DNA of 64,000 nt. Source: Candidatus Gastranaerophilales bacterium. GTDB taxonomy: Bacteria > Cyanobacteriota > Vampirovibrionia > Gastranaerophilales > Gastranaerophilaceae. The stretch's first letter is position 1, and each line of letters starts with the position of its first letter. The DNA is taken from contig CALUWE010000005.1 in the NCBI GenBank assembly GCA_944324425.1, positions 1 through 64,000 on the forward strand. Direction: 5' to 3'. The translations under genes were made by a program, and so were the position numbers. Below are positions 32,831 through 41,320 of this stretch, piece after piece. A model generated the notes under the pieces. That model had not been told where the DNA came from and did not search any database. It saw nothing but the letters and a program-made list of their open reading frames with translations.

Positions 32831-32868
32831 TTAAAAAGCCCCTTAGTTTAATTAAGGGGCTTAAAAAT
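32831..32868 (-). terminator. Terminator after skp (minus strand)
   Basis: On the minus strand TTAAGCCCCTTA pairs with TAAGGGGCTT, followed by TTTAA. It lies between skp and the helicase gene. Confidence 0.75.
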
Positions 32869-32874
32869 TAATTT

Positions 32875-33339
32875 CTATTTTTTAGCAGGCTGCGGTGCTG
32901 CGGATGTAAAGTTGAGTTTCTTTAAAACTTTATCCGTAATATCTATGCCGCCGAAAAATACGACTCTTGAATCAAGCACTGTATCAATTTTGTTTTCAAT
33001 TGCAACCTGTTTAATTGCAGCATTAATTGCAGCGTCAATTTCAGATTCTTTTTTCTGTCTGAATTTTTCAAGAGCATCTTGTTTTTGTGCAAATGCTCTT
33101 GCCGTTTGGTCTTCAAAGTTTTTCTTTTGAACGGCTGAATCTATTTTCTTGAATTCTTTTTCTTTATCCAATAAATATCTTTGAAGCTCGTTTGTTTTGT
33201 CTTCAAGTTCGCTCATTGCGGTTTTCGCCTTGGAATAATTTGAAACTAATTGTCTGTAATTTACCATGCCGACTGTTTCGGCAAAAACCGGAGCCGCCAT
33301 AAGCAAAACCAAAAATGCTGCAATAATTTTGTTCTTCAT
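32875..33339 (-). CDS. skp: OmpH/Skp family periplasmic chaperone
   Basis: 154 residues with a signal peptide (MKNKIIAAFLVLLMAAPVFA, cleavage before ETV). The mature N-terminus GMVNYRQLVSNYSKAK matches the OmpH family start, then a long coiled coil (LQRYLLDKEKEFKKIDSAVQ) and a C-terminal strand region VLDSRVVFFGG.DITDKVLK. Skp holds outer-membrane proteins during transit, so its presence supports a diderm envelope. AAAGG precedes the ATG. It is monocistronic with its own terminator. Confidence 0.9.
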   Translation of the reverse strand: MKNKIIAAFLVLLMAAPVFAETVGMVNYRQLVSNYSKAKTAMSELEDKTNELQRYLLDKEKEFKKIDSAVQKKNFEDQTARAFAQKQDALEKFRQKKESEIDAAINAAIKQVAIENKIDTVLDSRVVFFGGIDITDKVLKKLNFTSAAPQPAKK

Positions 33340-33480
33340 ATAATTGGTACCTTTCTTTTTTTTCGGATTATATCAAATTATTTGGTTTTAGTAAATACAA
33401 GCAAATATTGTATTCTTGCCAGCTTGAACTTTTGAATTGATGTTATATCATTATAAGATATTATTTTTTCAGGGGCAAAA

Positions 33481-34113
33481 ATGTCGCGAAACTATTCTCA
33501 AAGAAAACCTTCGGAATATAATTTTTTCAGAAAACTTTTCACAATGATAACTTGCAGGTTTGTATACGGTCTTTATTACAAAGTTGCTTGTAATTTAAAA
33601 ATTGAAGGCAGAGAAAATGTTCCGAAAAAAGGCTTTTTTATTGTGGCTTCCAACCATGTAAGTGCTGTTGACCCGTTTTTGATGGTTGATGCCGTAGGAA
33701 GACCGATTGCATATATGGCTAAAAAAGAGCTTTTTGAAACAAAAACGGGAAGGTTTTTCTTAAATTTGCTTGGCGCTTTTGCCGTTAATCGTGAAAAACT
33801 GGATGTTTCCACAATTAAAACTGCAATAGGAATTAAACAAACAGATTGGCTATTGGGGCTTTTTCCGCAAGGTACAAGAGAAGTCGACGGCAATATGGAT
33901 AATATTTCCCGTGGTTTTGCGGCAATTGCAAAAACAACAAAATCGGATATTTTACCTGTTTGCATAACAGGCGCAAGAAAAGACGAAAGAAAGGCTTTTA
34001 GGGGGCATATCAAAATTAAAATCGGTAAGCCGATTCCCTATATGGAAGATACCCATGAAATGGTCAATATTTGGATACAAAAAATGTCTGAATTAAGCAG
34101 AGAGGAATCATAG
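33481..34113 (+). CDS. plsC: 1-acyl-sn-glycerol-3-phosphate acyltransferase (PlsC family), copy 1
   Basis: 210 residues of the lysophosphatidic acid acyltransferase family. The catalytic motif NHVSAVDPF (HX4D) is near residue 58, GRPIAYMAKKELF and the substrate-binding FPQGTRE follow, and PVCITGA is block IV. It makes phosphatidic acid at the inner membrane. AGGGG lies upstream of the ATG. A paralogue follows 1 bp later, so they form an operon. No strong membrane helix precedes the catalytic domain. Confidence 0.92.
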   Translation: MSRNYSQRKPSEYNFFRKLFTMITCRFVYGLYYKVACNLKIEGRENVPKKGFFIVASNHVSAVDPFLMVDAVGRPIAYMAKKELFETKTGRFFLNLLGAFAVNREKLDVSTIKTAIGIKQTDWLLGLFPQGTREVDGNMDNISRGFAAIAKTTKSDILPVCITGARKDERKAFRGHIKIKIGKPIPYMEDTHEMVNIWIQKMSELSREES

Positions 34114-34114
34114 A

Positions 34115-34786
34115 TTGATGACATCAAGCAAACTGGATCATAAAAATTATACAAAAAAAGTTGCAAAAGATTTTAATCTTTTTACTTGGCTTTATCAATT
34201 ATATGCACTGAGAGTTCTTTTTATTCCGTTTATCGCAGTTCCTTTTTACAGATTTAAAATTTCAGGCAACAGAGATGCTCTTAAAAATGTACCTTGTATT
34301 TTGGCTTCAAATCATATTTCATATTTTGATCCTTTTATTGTGTCTTGGGCCGTCAGGCGCAAAATGGCTTTTATGGCCAAGAAGGAACTTTTTGAAGAAT
34401 CAAATTATATTGCAAAAAACATTTCAAGACTCGGTGCGTTTGCCGTTAATCGCGAAAAATTGGAAGTTTCAACAATAAAATCGGCAAAAGAAGTTTTTAA
34501 GGCAGGTTGGAACCTTTGCATTTTTCCTCAGGGCGGTATAAGAAAAAATAAAACAATTGAAACAATAAACAAAGGCTTTGTTGTCCTTGCGAAGATGACT
34601 AAAGCGGATATTTTGCCCATCGGTATTTCGGGTTTGGAAAAATACAGCTGGAATATATTTAAAAAGCCTGTAATTAATGTAAAAGTCGGTAATCCGATTT
34701 CTCATACGCTGGATGATGATGAAATTATTGAAAATTGGAGAAAGCAGGCTGCCCAATTAACGGGTTATGAGCTTGCCGACATTTAA
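34115..34786 (+). CDS. PlsC-family acyltransferase, copy 2
   Basis: 223 residues, a clear paralogue of the preceding protein: SNHISYFDPF (HX4D), MAFMAKKELFEE, LGAFAVNREKLEVSTIKSA and FPQGGIRKN. In copy 2 the FPQGTR arginine-containing motif reads FPQGGIR. A hydrophobic segment (LRVLFIPFIAVPFY) precedes the catalytic domain. Start is TTG 34115 or ATG 34118, both after GAGAGG. It may acylate with different fatty acids or act on another lysolipid; this cannot be told from sequence. Confidence 0.87.
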   Translation: MMTSSKLDHKNYTKKVAKDFNLFTWLYQLYALRVLFIPFIAVPFYRFKISGNRDALKNVPCILASNHISYFDPFIVSWAVRRKMAFMAKKELFEESNYIAKNISRLGAFAVNREKLEVSTIKSAKEVFKAGWNLCIFPQGGIRKNKTIETINKGFVVLAKMTKADILPIGISGLEKYSWNIFKKPVINVKVGNPISHTLDDDEIIENWRKQAAQLTGYELADI

Positions 34787-34861
34787 AATTTATAGCTTGT
34801 TTATTTTTGCGCAAAAAAAATTATTTTCTGTTGTTTTAGAATTGTTTAAATATTTTATAGC

Positions 34862-34867
34862 TATAAT
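34862..34867 (+). promoter_or_regulatory. -10 box close to the start codon
   Basis: TATAAT (34862-34867) ends 5 nt before the ATG at 34873. There is no Shine-Dalgarno, so a leaderless or near-leaderless start is likely. Confidence 0.45.
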
Positions 34868-34872
34868 ACTCA

Positions 34873-36429
34873 ATGAACATTACAACGCCTGTTTTATCAT
34901 ATCTTCAAAACCCTGAAAAAATCGCTCCGATGCTTGCAATCGAAGTGCCTACAACCTTGGGCAGAACCTATCAGGGCTATAAAAGAGGCGGCAAGGCGGA
35001 AGCAAGAGAGAGAATTTGCGAAGAAACAGTAGGCGGGGTGGTTTGGCTTTTTGGCGCGAAAGCTTTCAACAAGGGGTTTGACTTTATAGGAAAAAATCTT
35101 TTGGGCTTAAAAGATTTGGATATTGATGTCGGCAAGGATTCTTTAAGAAATCCTGCATCATATATTGAACACAAGCCAACCTTTACGGCAGCTTTTAAAT
35201 TTTCAAAAATTGCAGCATCTGCAGTTTTGGGGATTTTAACAATGGGCATTGTTGTTCCCAAAGTTAAACAAGCCATGACAAATGCCTTCAGAATGAAAGA
35301 AGGCAAAGAACCTATTCCGGACAAAAATTCGCCTGACGGTAAATTCCATGAAGGCTGGGCGGATAAATTCGTTGCTCATTTTATAAAATACGACGAAAAT
35401 GAACCCTTACAAAATAATATGGGTCAAAACCGAAAAAATTCGGCTATTCCTTCCATGGCGGAATTTATTAACAGTTCAAGACAAACAACATCTTCTCCTT
35501 CATTTACCGGCGGTTCAATTTTAAATACTTTGTGTTTTGCTTCGCATAATTTGGAAAATAACACTGCTTGGCGTCTTTTATCAACCGATGTAGGAACATT
35601 GTCAGGCAGAGTTGCAACCTCAAGGAACAAAAAAGAAGGCATTGAATATGCCGTCAGAGATTCAATTTCGAGCCTGTTTTACGTTGGTGCGGCTCCGGCA
35701 TTTTTATATTTTGTAAGGAAAGTGGCAAATATCCCTAATATCGATCCAAATGGTGCGGAAGCCGTTGCGCAAAGAATGAAAGATGTTATTCAAACAAAAG
35801 GCGGCTCTGTTAAGGCAGGCTTCTTCGGGTCAAAAATTCTCTCAAAAGAAAATGCCGAAGAATTGATAAAAGACATTACATTTAGAGAAGACGGCACAAT
35901 TTGGCTGGATGATTTTAACCGTCAAACTAAAAATGCATGGATGGGTCATAGTCAGGCAATGTCTGAATTGCAGCCTAAGCTTTTGGATGAAAACGGAATA
36001 AGACGCTCAATTTTATCTAAAAAACAAGCGGTTGATGTTTTATCGGATTCTTATTTTGCAGAACCCGTCTTCTTGAAAAACGCCATTTCAAAAGTTACAA
36101 ACGGCAAATCTTCTGATCCTAAAGCCTTTATTTCAAGAAACAAACTTGAAAAAATCAGAGATAGTTTTGATGAGTTTGCTGTTTCTCTTGAAAATTACGC
36201 TAAGAAAAAAGGCAAAGATATTGATGCAAGTTTGATTGATGATTATACAAAGAAATTAAACAGAATGAATTTAAGCATTCACATTATGGGTATGGCGTTT
36301 GCTGTTTTGGGTTTGGCTGTTTTAATTCCCAAATTCCAATATTGGATATCTGAAAAATTGACGGGCATAAAAGAATTCCCGGGCGATATAAATCCAAATC
36401 AAGATAAGAAGCCCAACCAAGCTATATAA
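34873..36429 (+). CDS. Unknown 518-residue membrane protein with internal duplication
   Basis: I do not recognise this protein. Hydrophobic segments lie near 52-62 (VGGVVWLFGAKAF), 110-135 (IAASAVLGILTMGIVVPKV), 264-285 (SSLFYVGAAPAFLYFV) and 470-490 (GMAFAVLGLAVLIPKF). The block 26-65 (TTLGR, then ERICEETVGGVVWLFGA) resembles 238-277 (GTLSGR, then YAVRDSISSLFYVGA), suggesting an internal repeat. SPSFTGG (F211-T-G) precedes the second block, echoing the PxFxG element of two other proteins here. The C-terminus, a helix then an Asn/Lys/Pro tail, resembles 21386-21952. It is a single gene with a -10 box next to its start. Confidence 0.72.
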   Translation: MNITTPVLSYLQNPEKIAPMLAIEVPTTLGRTYQGYKRGGKAEARERICEETVGGVVWLFGAKAFNKGFDFIGKNLLGLKDLDIDVGKDSLRNPASYIEHKPTFTAAFKFSKIAASAVLGILTMGIVVPKVKQAMTNAFRMKEGKEPIPDKNSPDGKFHEGWADKFVAHFIKYDENEPLQNNMGQNRKNSAIPSMAEFINSSRQTTSSPSFTGGSILNTLCFASHNLENNTAWRLLSTDVGTLSGRVATSRNKKEGIEYAVRDSISSLFYVGAAPAFLYFVRKVANIPNIDPNGAEAVAQRMKDVIQTKGGSVKAGFFGSKILSKENAEELIKDITFREDGTIWLDDFNRQTKNAWMGHSQAMSELQPKLLDENGIRRSILSKKQAVDVLSDSYFAEPVFLKNAISKVTNGKSSDPKAFISRNKLEKIRDSFDEFAVSLENYAKKKGKDIDASLIDDYTKKLNRMNLSIHIMGMAFAVLGLAVLIPKFQYWISEKLTGIKEFPGDINPNQDKKPNQAI

Positions 36430-36496
36430 ACTTTTGCGATTTTAAGCTTTTAAATTTTATTTAATCTTAATTTACAGGTAAATTTTGGAGCTTATT

Positions 36497-37294
36497 TTGC
36501 ACAAGCTGTTTTTAGTGTTTTTAATTTTTATAATTCCTTCTTTATCTTTTGCGGAAACTATTTCAGGCAATGTCAGGGAAGATAATTTTCTGAATAAAAA
36601 AAGTGTTATTATAGATTCAGAAACCGAAAAAGCTATTGAAGGCGCCAAGGTTTATCTTCCGAACTATGGTTTTTCAACATCAACCGACAACAAAGGGCGT
36701 TTTGAGTTAAATGCAAATATTCAGGACAAGGCAATTTTACAAGTAGAAAAAGAAGGTTACAGGCCATTTTCAATTACCGTTGACAAATCCATAACGGAAA
36801 GGCCTCTTAAATTAGGCATTGAAAAATTAAACGCCTCAGATATTTTTGTGGATTCAGGGGTTTATCATCTGGGTGATGATGTTTATTCCTCAAATTCCGC
36901 CAATTGCTATCAGTTTAAGGCAAAGCCCATCGGGCCTTTTTATTCAAAAAGAATAAAAATTAATAAGCCTTCAAACGGCAAGCAGGCTGTTCTTGTTTTC
37001 GGCTCTGTTATAGGGCTTGATACAAAACTTGCAAAAGAATTGGGGCAAAATGCAATAGTTTCCGTTTATTCTTCTCCTGTCGAGATTATTTTTAACGGGC
37101 AAAAAATCGGTGAATTAAATATGAATGGCGATAACCAGCAAATTGTAATTCCAAATTCTCTGATAAGAATGAATAACGATTTAACAATAAGAACGGGTAA
37201 AAACCTTTTTCAATATAATTACATAGATTATGATGATATGGAATTTGCGAACTTAAGAATTGAAATTAGAGACAAGGTTTTTGCGAATAAATAG
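36497..37294 (+). CDS. Exported protein with carboxypeptidase regulatory-like (beta-sandwich) domain
   Basis: 265 residues from a TTG at 36497, which has GGAG 6 nt upstream; the frame extends to another TTG at 36485 inside that site. A signal peptide HKLFLVFLIFIIPSLSFA is cleaved before ETI. Residues about 35-100 form a CarboxypepD_reg/CNA-B-like domain (KAIEGAKVYLPNYGFSTSTD, DNKGRFELN). The rest is beta-rich and unrecognised. Probably periplasmic or surface-attached. Its last 29 bp overlap the 3' end of folP on the other strand. Confidence 0.75.
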   Translation: MHKLFLVFLIFIIPSLSFAETISGNVREDNFLNKKSVIIDSETEKAIEGAKVYLPNYGFSTSTDNKGRFELNANIQDKAILQVEKEGYRPFSITVDKSITERPLKLGIEKLNASDIFVDSGVYHLGDDVYSSNSANCYQFKAKPIGPFYSKRIKINKPSNGKQAVLVFGSVIGLDTKLAKELGQNAIVSVYSSPVEIIFNGQKIGELNMNGDNQQIVIPNSLIRMNNDLTIRTGKNLFQYNYIDYDDMEFANLRIEIRDKVFANK

Positions 37295-38429
37295 CCCTGT
37301 AAAAATCAAGTGCGGTTTTTGTTTTTTTGACGTTATGAACTCTTATAATATCGACATTTTGTTCTAATAAATAAAAACTTGCAAGCATTGTTAATTCATC
37401 CAAAGTTTCAAGGTTGTTTTCATTTGTCAAACTTTTTATAAACCTTTTTCTTGAAACTCCCGCTAAATTTTTAAACCCTAAGGAATTAAATTCTTTTATT
37501 CTTTTTAAAAGTTCAAAATTTTGCTCAACATTTTTTGCAAACCCAAAACCGACATCAATTATAATTCTTTCTTTTTTAATTCCTTCCTCTAAAAGAAACA
37601 AGCTTTTTTTGTATAATTCTTCATATATTTCATCAGCAACGTTTTTATATTGCGCCATATCATCCATAGTATCTGGCGTCCCTTTTGAATGGCACAAAAC
37701 ATAATTAACATCTGAATTTTTAATAACATCAACCATTTTGTTGTCATAATTCAACCCCGAAACATCGTTAATATAATCAACTCCAAGCTCAATCATTTTT
37801 TTTGCGGTTTTAGAATTTCTTGTATCAATTGAAATTTTAATATTTTGTTTTTTTAATTCTTTTACAACCGGTGTTAATTTTTCAATTTCAAAATCAATAT
37901 CAACGGGAATTGCGTTTGGCCTTGTGGATTCTGCGCCAATATCTATAATATCCGCCCCTTCTTGAACTAACCTTTCGGCTTGAATAATTGCATCGTTTAA
38001 TTCAAAATATTTGCCGCCGTCAGAGAAGGAATCTTTTGTAATATTTAAAATTCCCATAATTTTTGGGTTTGATTTTTTAAAATAAAGATTTATTTCATCT
38101 TCAATTGATTTTGCAACGTTTTTAAGCCCAAAAGGTTGGTCTGATAAATTTTTTGCAATTTCTTTCAATTGTTTAATTGTGCCCGATAAAATTAAATCGG
38201 AATGCTCAATTTTATTTAATAAAACATCTCTGTGAATTCCTGCATCACAGCCTTTTGATAATGCTGTTTGCTTTATTATTGTTGATAGATGAGGGGGAAG
38301 ATTTTGAATTTTTAAAGTTAAAAAATTGTGTTTCAAAGAAGCGTAATCAATATACGCGCTATCAAAGCCTATTTTTATAAGCTCATTTTTAATGTCATTG
38401 TTTCTAATTGTCTTTACTATAAATTGCAT
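37266..38429 (-). CDS. folP: Dihydropteroate synthase with N-terminal extension
   Basis: 387 residues. The catalytic TIM-barrel begins near 118 with KIMGILNITKDSFSDGGKY, followed by ADIIDIGAESTRP, SIDTRNSKTA, INDVSGLN and a C-terminal GVSRKRFI and RVHNV, all DHPS signatures. It joins p-aminobenzoate to the dihydropterin pyrophosphate in folate synthesis. The first 117 residues are extra relative to the usual 270-residue enzyme and contain HNFLTLKIQNLPPHLSTIIK; this kind of extension is known in some DHPS proteins but its function is not evident here. A TAAAAT box lies 6 nt before the ATG with no Shine-Dalgarno. Confidence 0.93.
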   Translation of the reverse strand: MQFIVKTIRNNDIKNELIKIGFDSAYIDYASLKHNFLTLKIQNLPPHLSTIIKQTALSKGCDAGIHRDVLLNKIEHSDLILSGTIKQLKEIAKNLSDQPFGLKNVAKSIEDEINLYFKKSNPKIMGILNITKDSFSDGGKYFELNDAIIQAERLVQEGADIIDIGAESTRPNAIPVDIDFEIEKLTPVVKELKKQNIKISIDTRNSKTAKKMIELGVDYINDVSGLNYDNKMVDVIKNSDVNYVLCHSKGTPDTMDDMAQYKNVADEIYEELYKKSLFLLEEGIKKERIIIDVGFGFAKNVEQNFELLKRIKEFNSLGFKNLAGVSRKRFIKSLTNENNLETLDELTMLASFYLLEQNVDIIRVHNVKKTKTALDFYRAIYSQKPCL

Positions 38430-38435
38430 TTAATT

Positions 38436-38441
38436 ATTTTA
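38436..38441 (-). promoter_or_regulatory. -10 box of folP, predicted leaderless
   Basis: On the minus strand TAAAAT (38441-38436) is followed by 6 nt (AATTAA) and the ATG at 38429. No Shine-Dalgarno. Confidence 0.5.
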
Positions 38442-38489
38442 CAGGTACAATAAAAAAAGACAACAAAAATTTAATCAGGAGAAAATAAA

Positions 38490-38768
38490 ATGGAAGCTTG
38501 TATTGTAAAATTAGAAGCAAAGAAAAGAGAAGAAGGTAAAAACCCTCGCCAATTAAGAAGTATGGGTTTACTTCCCGTTACGATTTACGGCAAAGATTTA
38601 AACTTGAATGTTGCTGTTAATACCCACGAATTTAAACTTGCATATGCAAAAGATAAAAACACGAAGTTTGAAATTTCCTATGAAGGAAAAACTTATTTAA
38701 CAGAAACAAAAAATGTACAAGTTAATTATGCAACATCTGAAATTCAAAGCGCTGAATTTTCTGCATAA
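38490..38768 (+). CDS. rplY: Ribosomal protein bL25 (single-domain form)
   Basis: 92 residues with the bL25 5S rRNA-binding domain: LEAKKREEGKNPRQLRSMG, LLPVTIYGKDLN and the later beta strands YLTETKNVQVNY. The length matches the short E. coli-type L25 rather than the two-domain CTC form. AGGAG precedes the ATG. It lies in a small region with an unrelated leftward gene converging on it. Confidence 0.88.
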   Translation: MEACIVKLEAKKREEGKNPRQLRSMGLLPVTIYGKDLNLNVAVNTHEFKLAYAKDKNTKFEISYEGKTYLTETKNVQVNYATSEIQSAEFSA

Positions 38769-38795
38769 TTAATTTTAAAGCCTTAACTTTTACGC

Positions 38796-39077
38796 CTAAT
38801 TTTCTTCTTCACCTTTGGAGATGTAAAATTCGGCGTAATTGTTTAACATGCTGATAAAGTGGTTGTATCTTTCCATTCTTAATTTTAACCACCCTAAAAC
38901 GGCATCAGGCCCCATTACCTTGATGATTCTTGTTTGTGTAAAACATTTTTTCTTTGTTGAATACCCTTCTTCAAAAAACATTTGGTATTTGCAGCTAAGT
39001 TCATCTACCATGTTGAGCAAAGTCTGCAGCCAAGCGTCTTGAAGTTCATCGTTGTCAACTCGATACTCTAGGTACAT
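38796..39077 (-). CDS. Unknown 93-residue protein
   Basis: I do not recognise this small, soluble, probably helical protein (WLQTLLNMVDELSCKYQMFF, WLKLRMERYNHFISMLNNYA). It has a strong AAGGAG before its ATG and is surrounded by ordinary genes, so it is likely real. There is no signal peptide or membrane segment. It is divergent from the DUF192 gene. Confidence 0.65.
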   Translation of the reverse strand: MYLEYRVDNDELQDAWLQTLLNMVDELSCKYQMFFEEGYSTKKKCFTQTRIIKVMGPDAVLGWLKLRMERYNHFISMLNNYAEFYISKGEEEN

Positions 39078-39117
39078 ATTTTATTTTCTCCTTGCTTGAT
39101 TTATGCGTTTCATGTTT

Positions 39118-39146
39118 TTGGCAATTTTGGTTTTATAGGGTATAAT
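39118..39146 (+). promoter_or_regulatory. Sigma-70-type promoter of DUF192-uvrC
   Basis: TTGGCA (39118-39123), a 17-nt spacer, and TATAAT (39141-39146). The implied transcript has a leader of about 78 nt before the start at 39231. Confidence 0.6.
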
Positions 39147-39230
39147 TTTGAAGTTAATAGTCAGTTTTTACTGTTTATTTTGTTGTTACATTTTTAGTAT
39201 TTATGAAAGTATTATTTGAGGCGATATTTG

Positions 39231-39581
39231 GTGGGCAAGGATTTTAATTGTAAAGTTTCTTTAAGCAATGGTAAACGTCTTTTTGATGCAAAGGTTGCAA
39301 ACAGCTTTTTTTCTAAATTAATCGGAATTATGTTTCAACGTCAATTCCCTTACAGTGCGCTTGTTTTCACAGATTGTTACTGGATGCATTCTTTCTTTTG
39401 CTTTGTTAATTTTCATATCGTCTTTTTAGATAAAAACTTTAATGTTATTCAAACTTTTTATGATGTAAAACCAAATAAAATTCTGCCTCCTGTTTTAAAT
39501 TCAAAATATGTTATTGAATTTTTTGACGGTAATGTAAAATTTAATGTTGGCGATAAGGTGATTTTAGAAAAATATGAATAA
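39231..39581 (+). CDS. DUF192 family protein
   Basis: 116 residues from GTG 39231 (GAGG 9 nt upstream; in-frame TTG codons lie further up at 39216 and 39228). The DUF192 pattern is visible: VANSFFSKLIGIMFQRQFP, ALVFTDCYWMHSFFCFVNF, IVFLDKNFNVIQTFYDVKP and the C-terminal YVIEFFDG. Family function is unknown. No signal peptide is present here, although many homologues are exported. Its 3' end overlaps uvrC by 8 bp, so they are coupled. Confidence 0.82.
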   Translation: MGKDFNCKVSLSNGKRLFDAKVANSFFSKLIGIMFQRQFPYSALVFTDCYWMHSFFCFVNFHIVFLDKNFNVIQTFYDVKPNKILPPVLNSKYVIEFFDGNVKFNVGDKVILEKYE

Positions 39582-41247
39582 AAATGTTTCAAAAGAAGTT
39601 TTAGACCAAGTTAAATTAATGCCAAAGCTCCCCGGCAGCTATCAATTTTATGATAATAAAGGCACCGTTATATATGTAGGCAAAGCTAAAAACCTTTTTA
39701 AAAGAGTCAGAAGCTATTTTATTTCAAACGATTCAATAAAAGTTAATGTTATGGTTCCAAAAATCGCCAAAATTGAATGCATTGTGGTAGACAGTGAAAT
39801 TGAAGCTTTAATTTTGGAATCCGAATTAATTAAAAAATATAAGCCCCGCTATAATGTTTTATTGAAGGATGATAAAAAATTTCCTTATTTTGTTATAACT
39901 GATGAAGAATACCCAAGAATAACGGTTGTAAGAAAGGCAAACAAAAACCCCGTTAAAGGCAAATATTTTGGTCCCTATACTGATTCAAGAGCAATGTGGG
40001 CAACTTTGGAAGTTTTAGAGAGAATTTTCCCCCTAAAAAAATGCAAAAAACCAAAGTTTAATTCTCGCCCTTGTCTTTATTATGATATGGGGCAGTGCAT
40101 GGCGCCTTGCCAAAGGTTAATCAGCCCAGATGATTACAAAAAAATATTAAAAGATGTTGAACTTTTTTTAACAGGCAGAAGATGTGAACTATTAAAAATT
40201 TTAAAAAAACAAATGGATGTGGCTTCAAATAACCTTGAATTTGAAAAAGCCGCAAAATACAGAAATTCATATTTAGACATTGAAAAAACAATGGAAAAAC
40301 AAAAAATTGTTTCTGAAAACACAAAGCAAAATAACGACTATATTGGCGTTATGAGAGAAGGAAATATTTTCTGTGCGGCAGTTTTAGAAATCAGAGAAGG
40401 GTGCCTTGTTAATAAAAAAGATTTTGATTTTAAAGGAATTCAAACAGAAGATAAAACCGATTTTAAAGAAATTATAAAAGCTATTATGAGGGAATATTAT
40501 TCTATTGTTGAAGATACAAACATTCCAAAAAATATAATTGTTCAAGAGCTTCCTGATGAAAAAGAAATTTATGAAGCTTGGCTTTCTGAAAGAAAGGGAA
40601 GTAATGTCAAAATAGTTGAAGCAAAAACGGAAAAAGACAAAGAAATTTTATCTTTGGCACAAAAAAATTCAATTTTTAATTTGGAACAGCTAAAGCTAAA
40701 AAATTTATCGGAACTTCAAAATGATTACAATGAAGTAGGTGCATATATTAAAGAAAAATTGGGGCTTAAAAAATTTCCCCATATTGTTGAATGCTATGAC
40801 ATATCTCACATTCAAGGCACAAATACGGTAGCTTCAGGCGTTGTTTTTGAAAACGGCTTCCCTAAAAAAAGCTTATATAAAAAATACAAATTAAAAACAA
40901 TTGAAAAAGGCGAAGTGAACGATTTTAAATCTATGAATGAAATTTTAAAAAGGAGATTTAAAAGAATTAAAGAAAAAAATGACTATATTCCTGATTTAAT
41001 CATCATAGACGGCGGCAAAGGGCAATTGTCAAGCGCATATAATGCAATGAAAGAAGAAGGCTTTGATATTGATATGGTTTCTTTAGCTAAAAGAGAAGAA
41101 GAAGTGTTTGTCCCGAATAAAAAAACCTCTGTTATTTTCCCTGTTAATTCGGGTTCTTTATATTTTTTCCAAAGAATAAGAGACGAAGCACACAGGTTTG
41201 CAATAACATTTCACAGACAATTAAGAAATAAGAATATGCTGCAATAA
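39574..41247 (+). CDS. uvrC: UvrABC system protein C, lacking the C-terminal HhH domain
   Basis: 557 residues. The GIY-YIG nuclease domain begins the protein (LPGSYQFYDNKGTVIYVGKA, SELIKKYKPRYN). The UVR/UvrB-binding segment lies near 200-235 and the RNase H-like nuclease with ECYDISHIQG near 408, PDLIIIDGGKGQLSSA near 475 and RDEAHRFAITFHR at the end. UvrC makes the 3' and 5' incisions in nucleotide excision repair. It stops about 10 residues after FAITFHR, where the (HhH)2 DNA-binding domain normally begins; no HhH remnant follows the stop in the next 70 bp. It overlaps the DUF192 gene. Confidence 0.94.
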   Translation: MNKNVSKEVLDQVKLMPKLPGSYQFYDNKGTVIYVGKAKNLFKRVRSYFISNDSIKVNVMVPKIAKIECIVVDSEIEALILESELIKKYKPRYNVLLKDDKKFPYFVITDEEYPRITVVRKANKNPVKGKYFGPYTDSRAMWATLEVLERIFPLKKCKKPKFNSRPCLYYDMGQCMAPCQRLISPDDYKKILKDVELFLTGRRCELLKILKKQMDVASNNLEFEKAAKYRNSYLDIEKTMEKQKIVSENTKQNNDYIGVMREGNIFCAAVLEIREGCLVNKKDFDFKGIQTEDKTDFKEIIKAIMREYYSIVEDTNIPKNIIVQELPDEKEIYEAWLSERKGSNVKIVEAKTEKDKEILSLAQKNSIFNLEQLKLKNLSELQNDYNEVGAYIKEKLGLKKFPHIVECYDISHIQGTNTVASGVVFENGFPKKSLYKKYKLKTIEKGEVNDFKSMNEILKRRFKRIKEKNDYIPDLIIIDGGKGQLSSAYNAMKEEGFDIDMVSLAKREEEVFVPNKKTSVIFPVNSGSLYFFQRIRDEAHRFAITFHRQLRNKNMLQ

Positions 41248-41281
41248 AAATTTTTTACGGGCTTTTTATTTTTACAATTAA

Positions 41282-41290
41282 TGTTATAAT
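41282..41290 (+). promoter_or_regulatory. Extended -10 promoter of the BlaI-like gene
   Basis: TG-T-TATAAT (TG at 41282-41283, hexamer 41285-41290), about 30 nt before a start codon that has GAGAGGA. Confidence 0.5.
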
Positions 41291-41320
41291 GGTAGTAATA
41301 AAAATTTGAGAGGATAAAAA

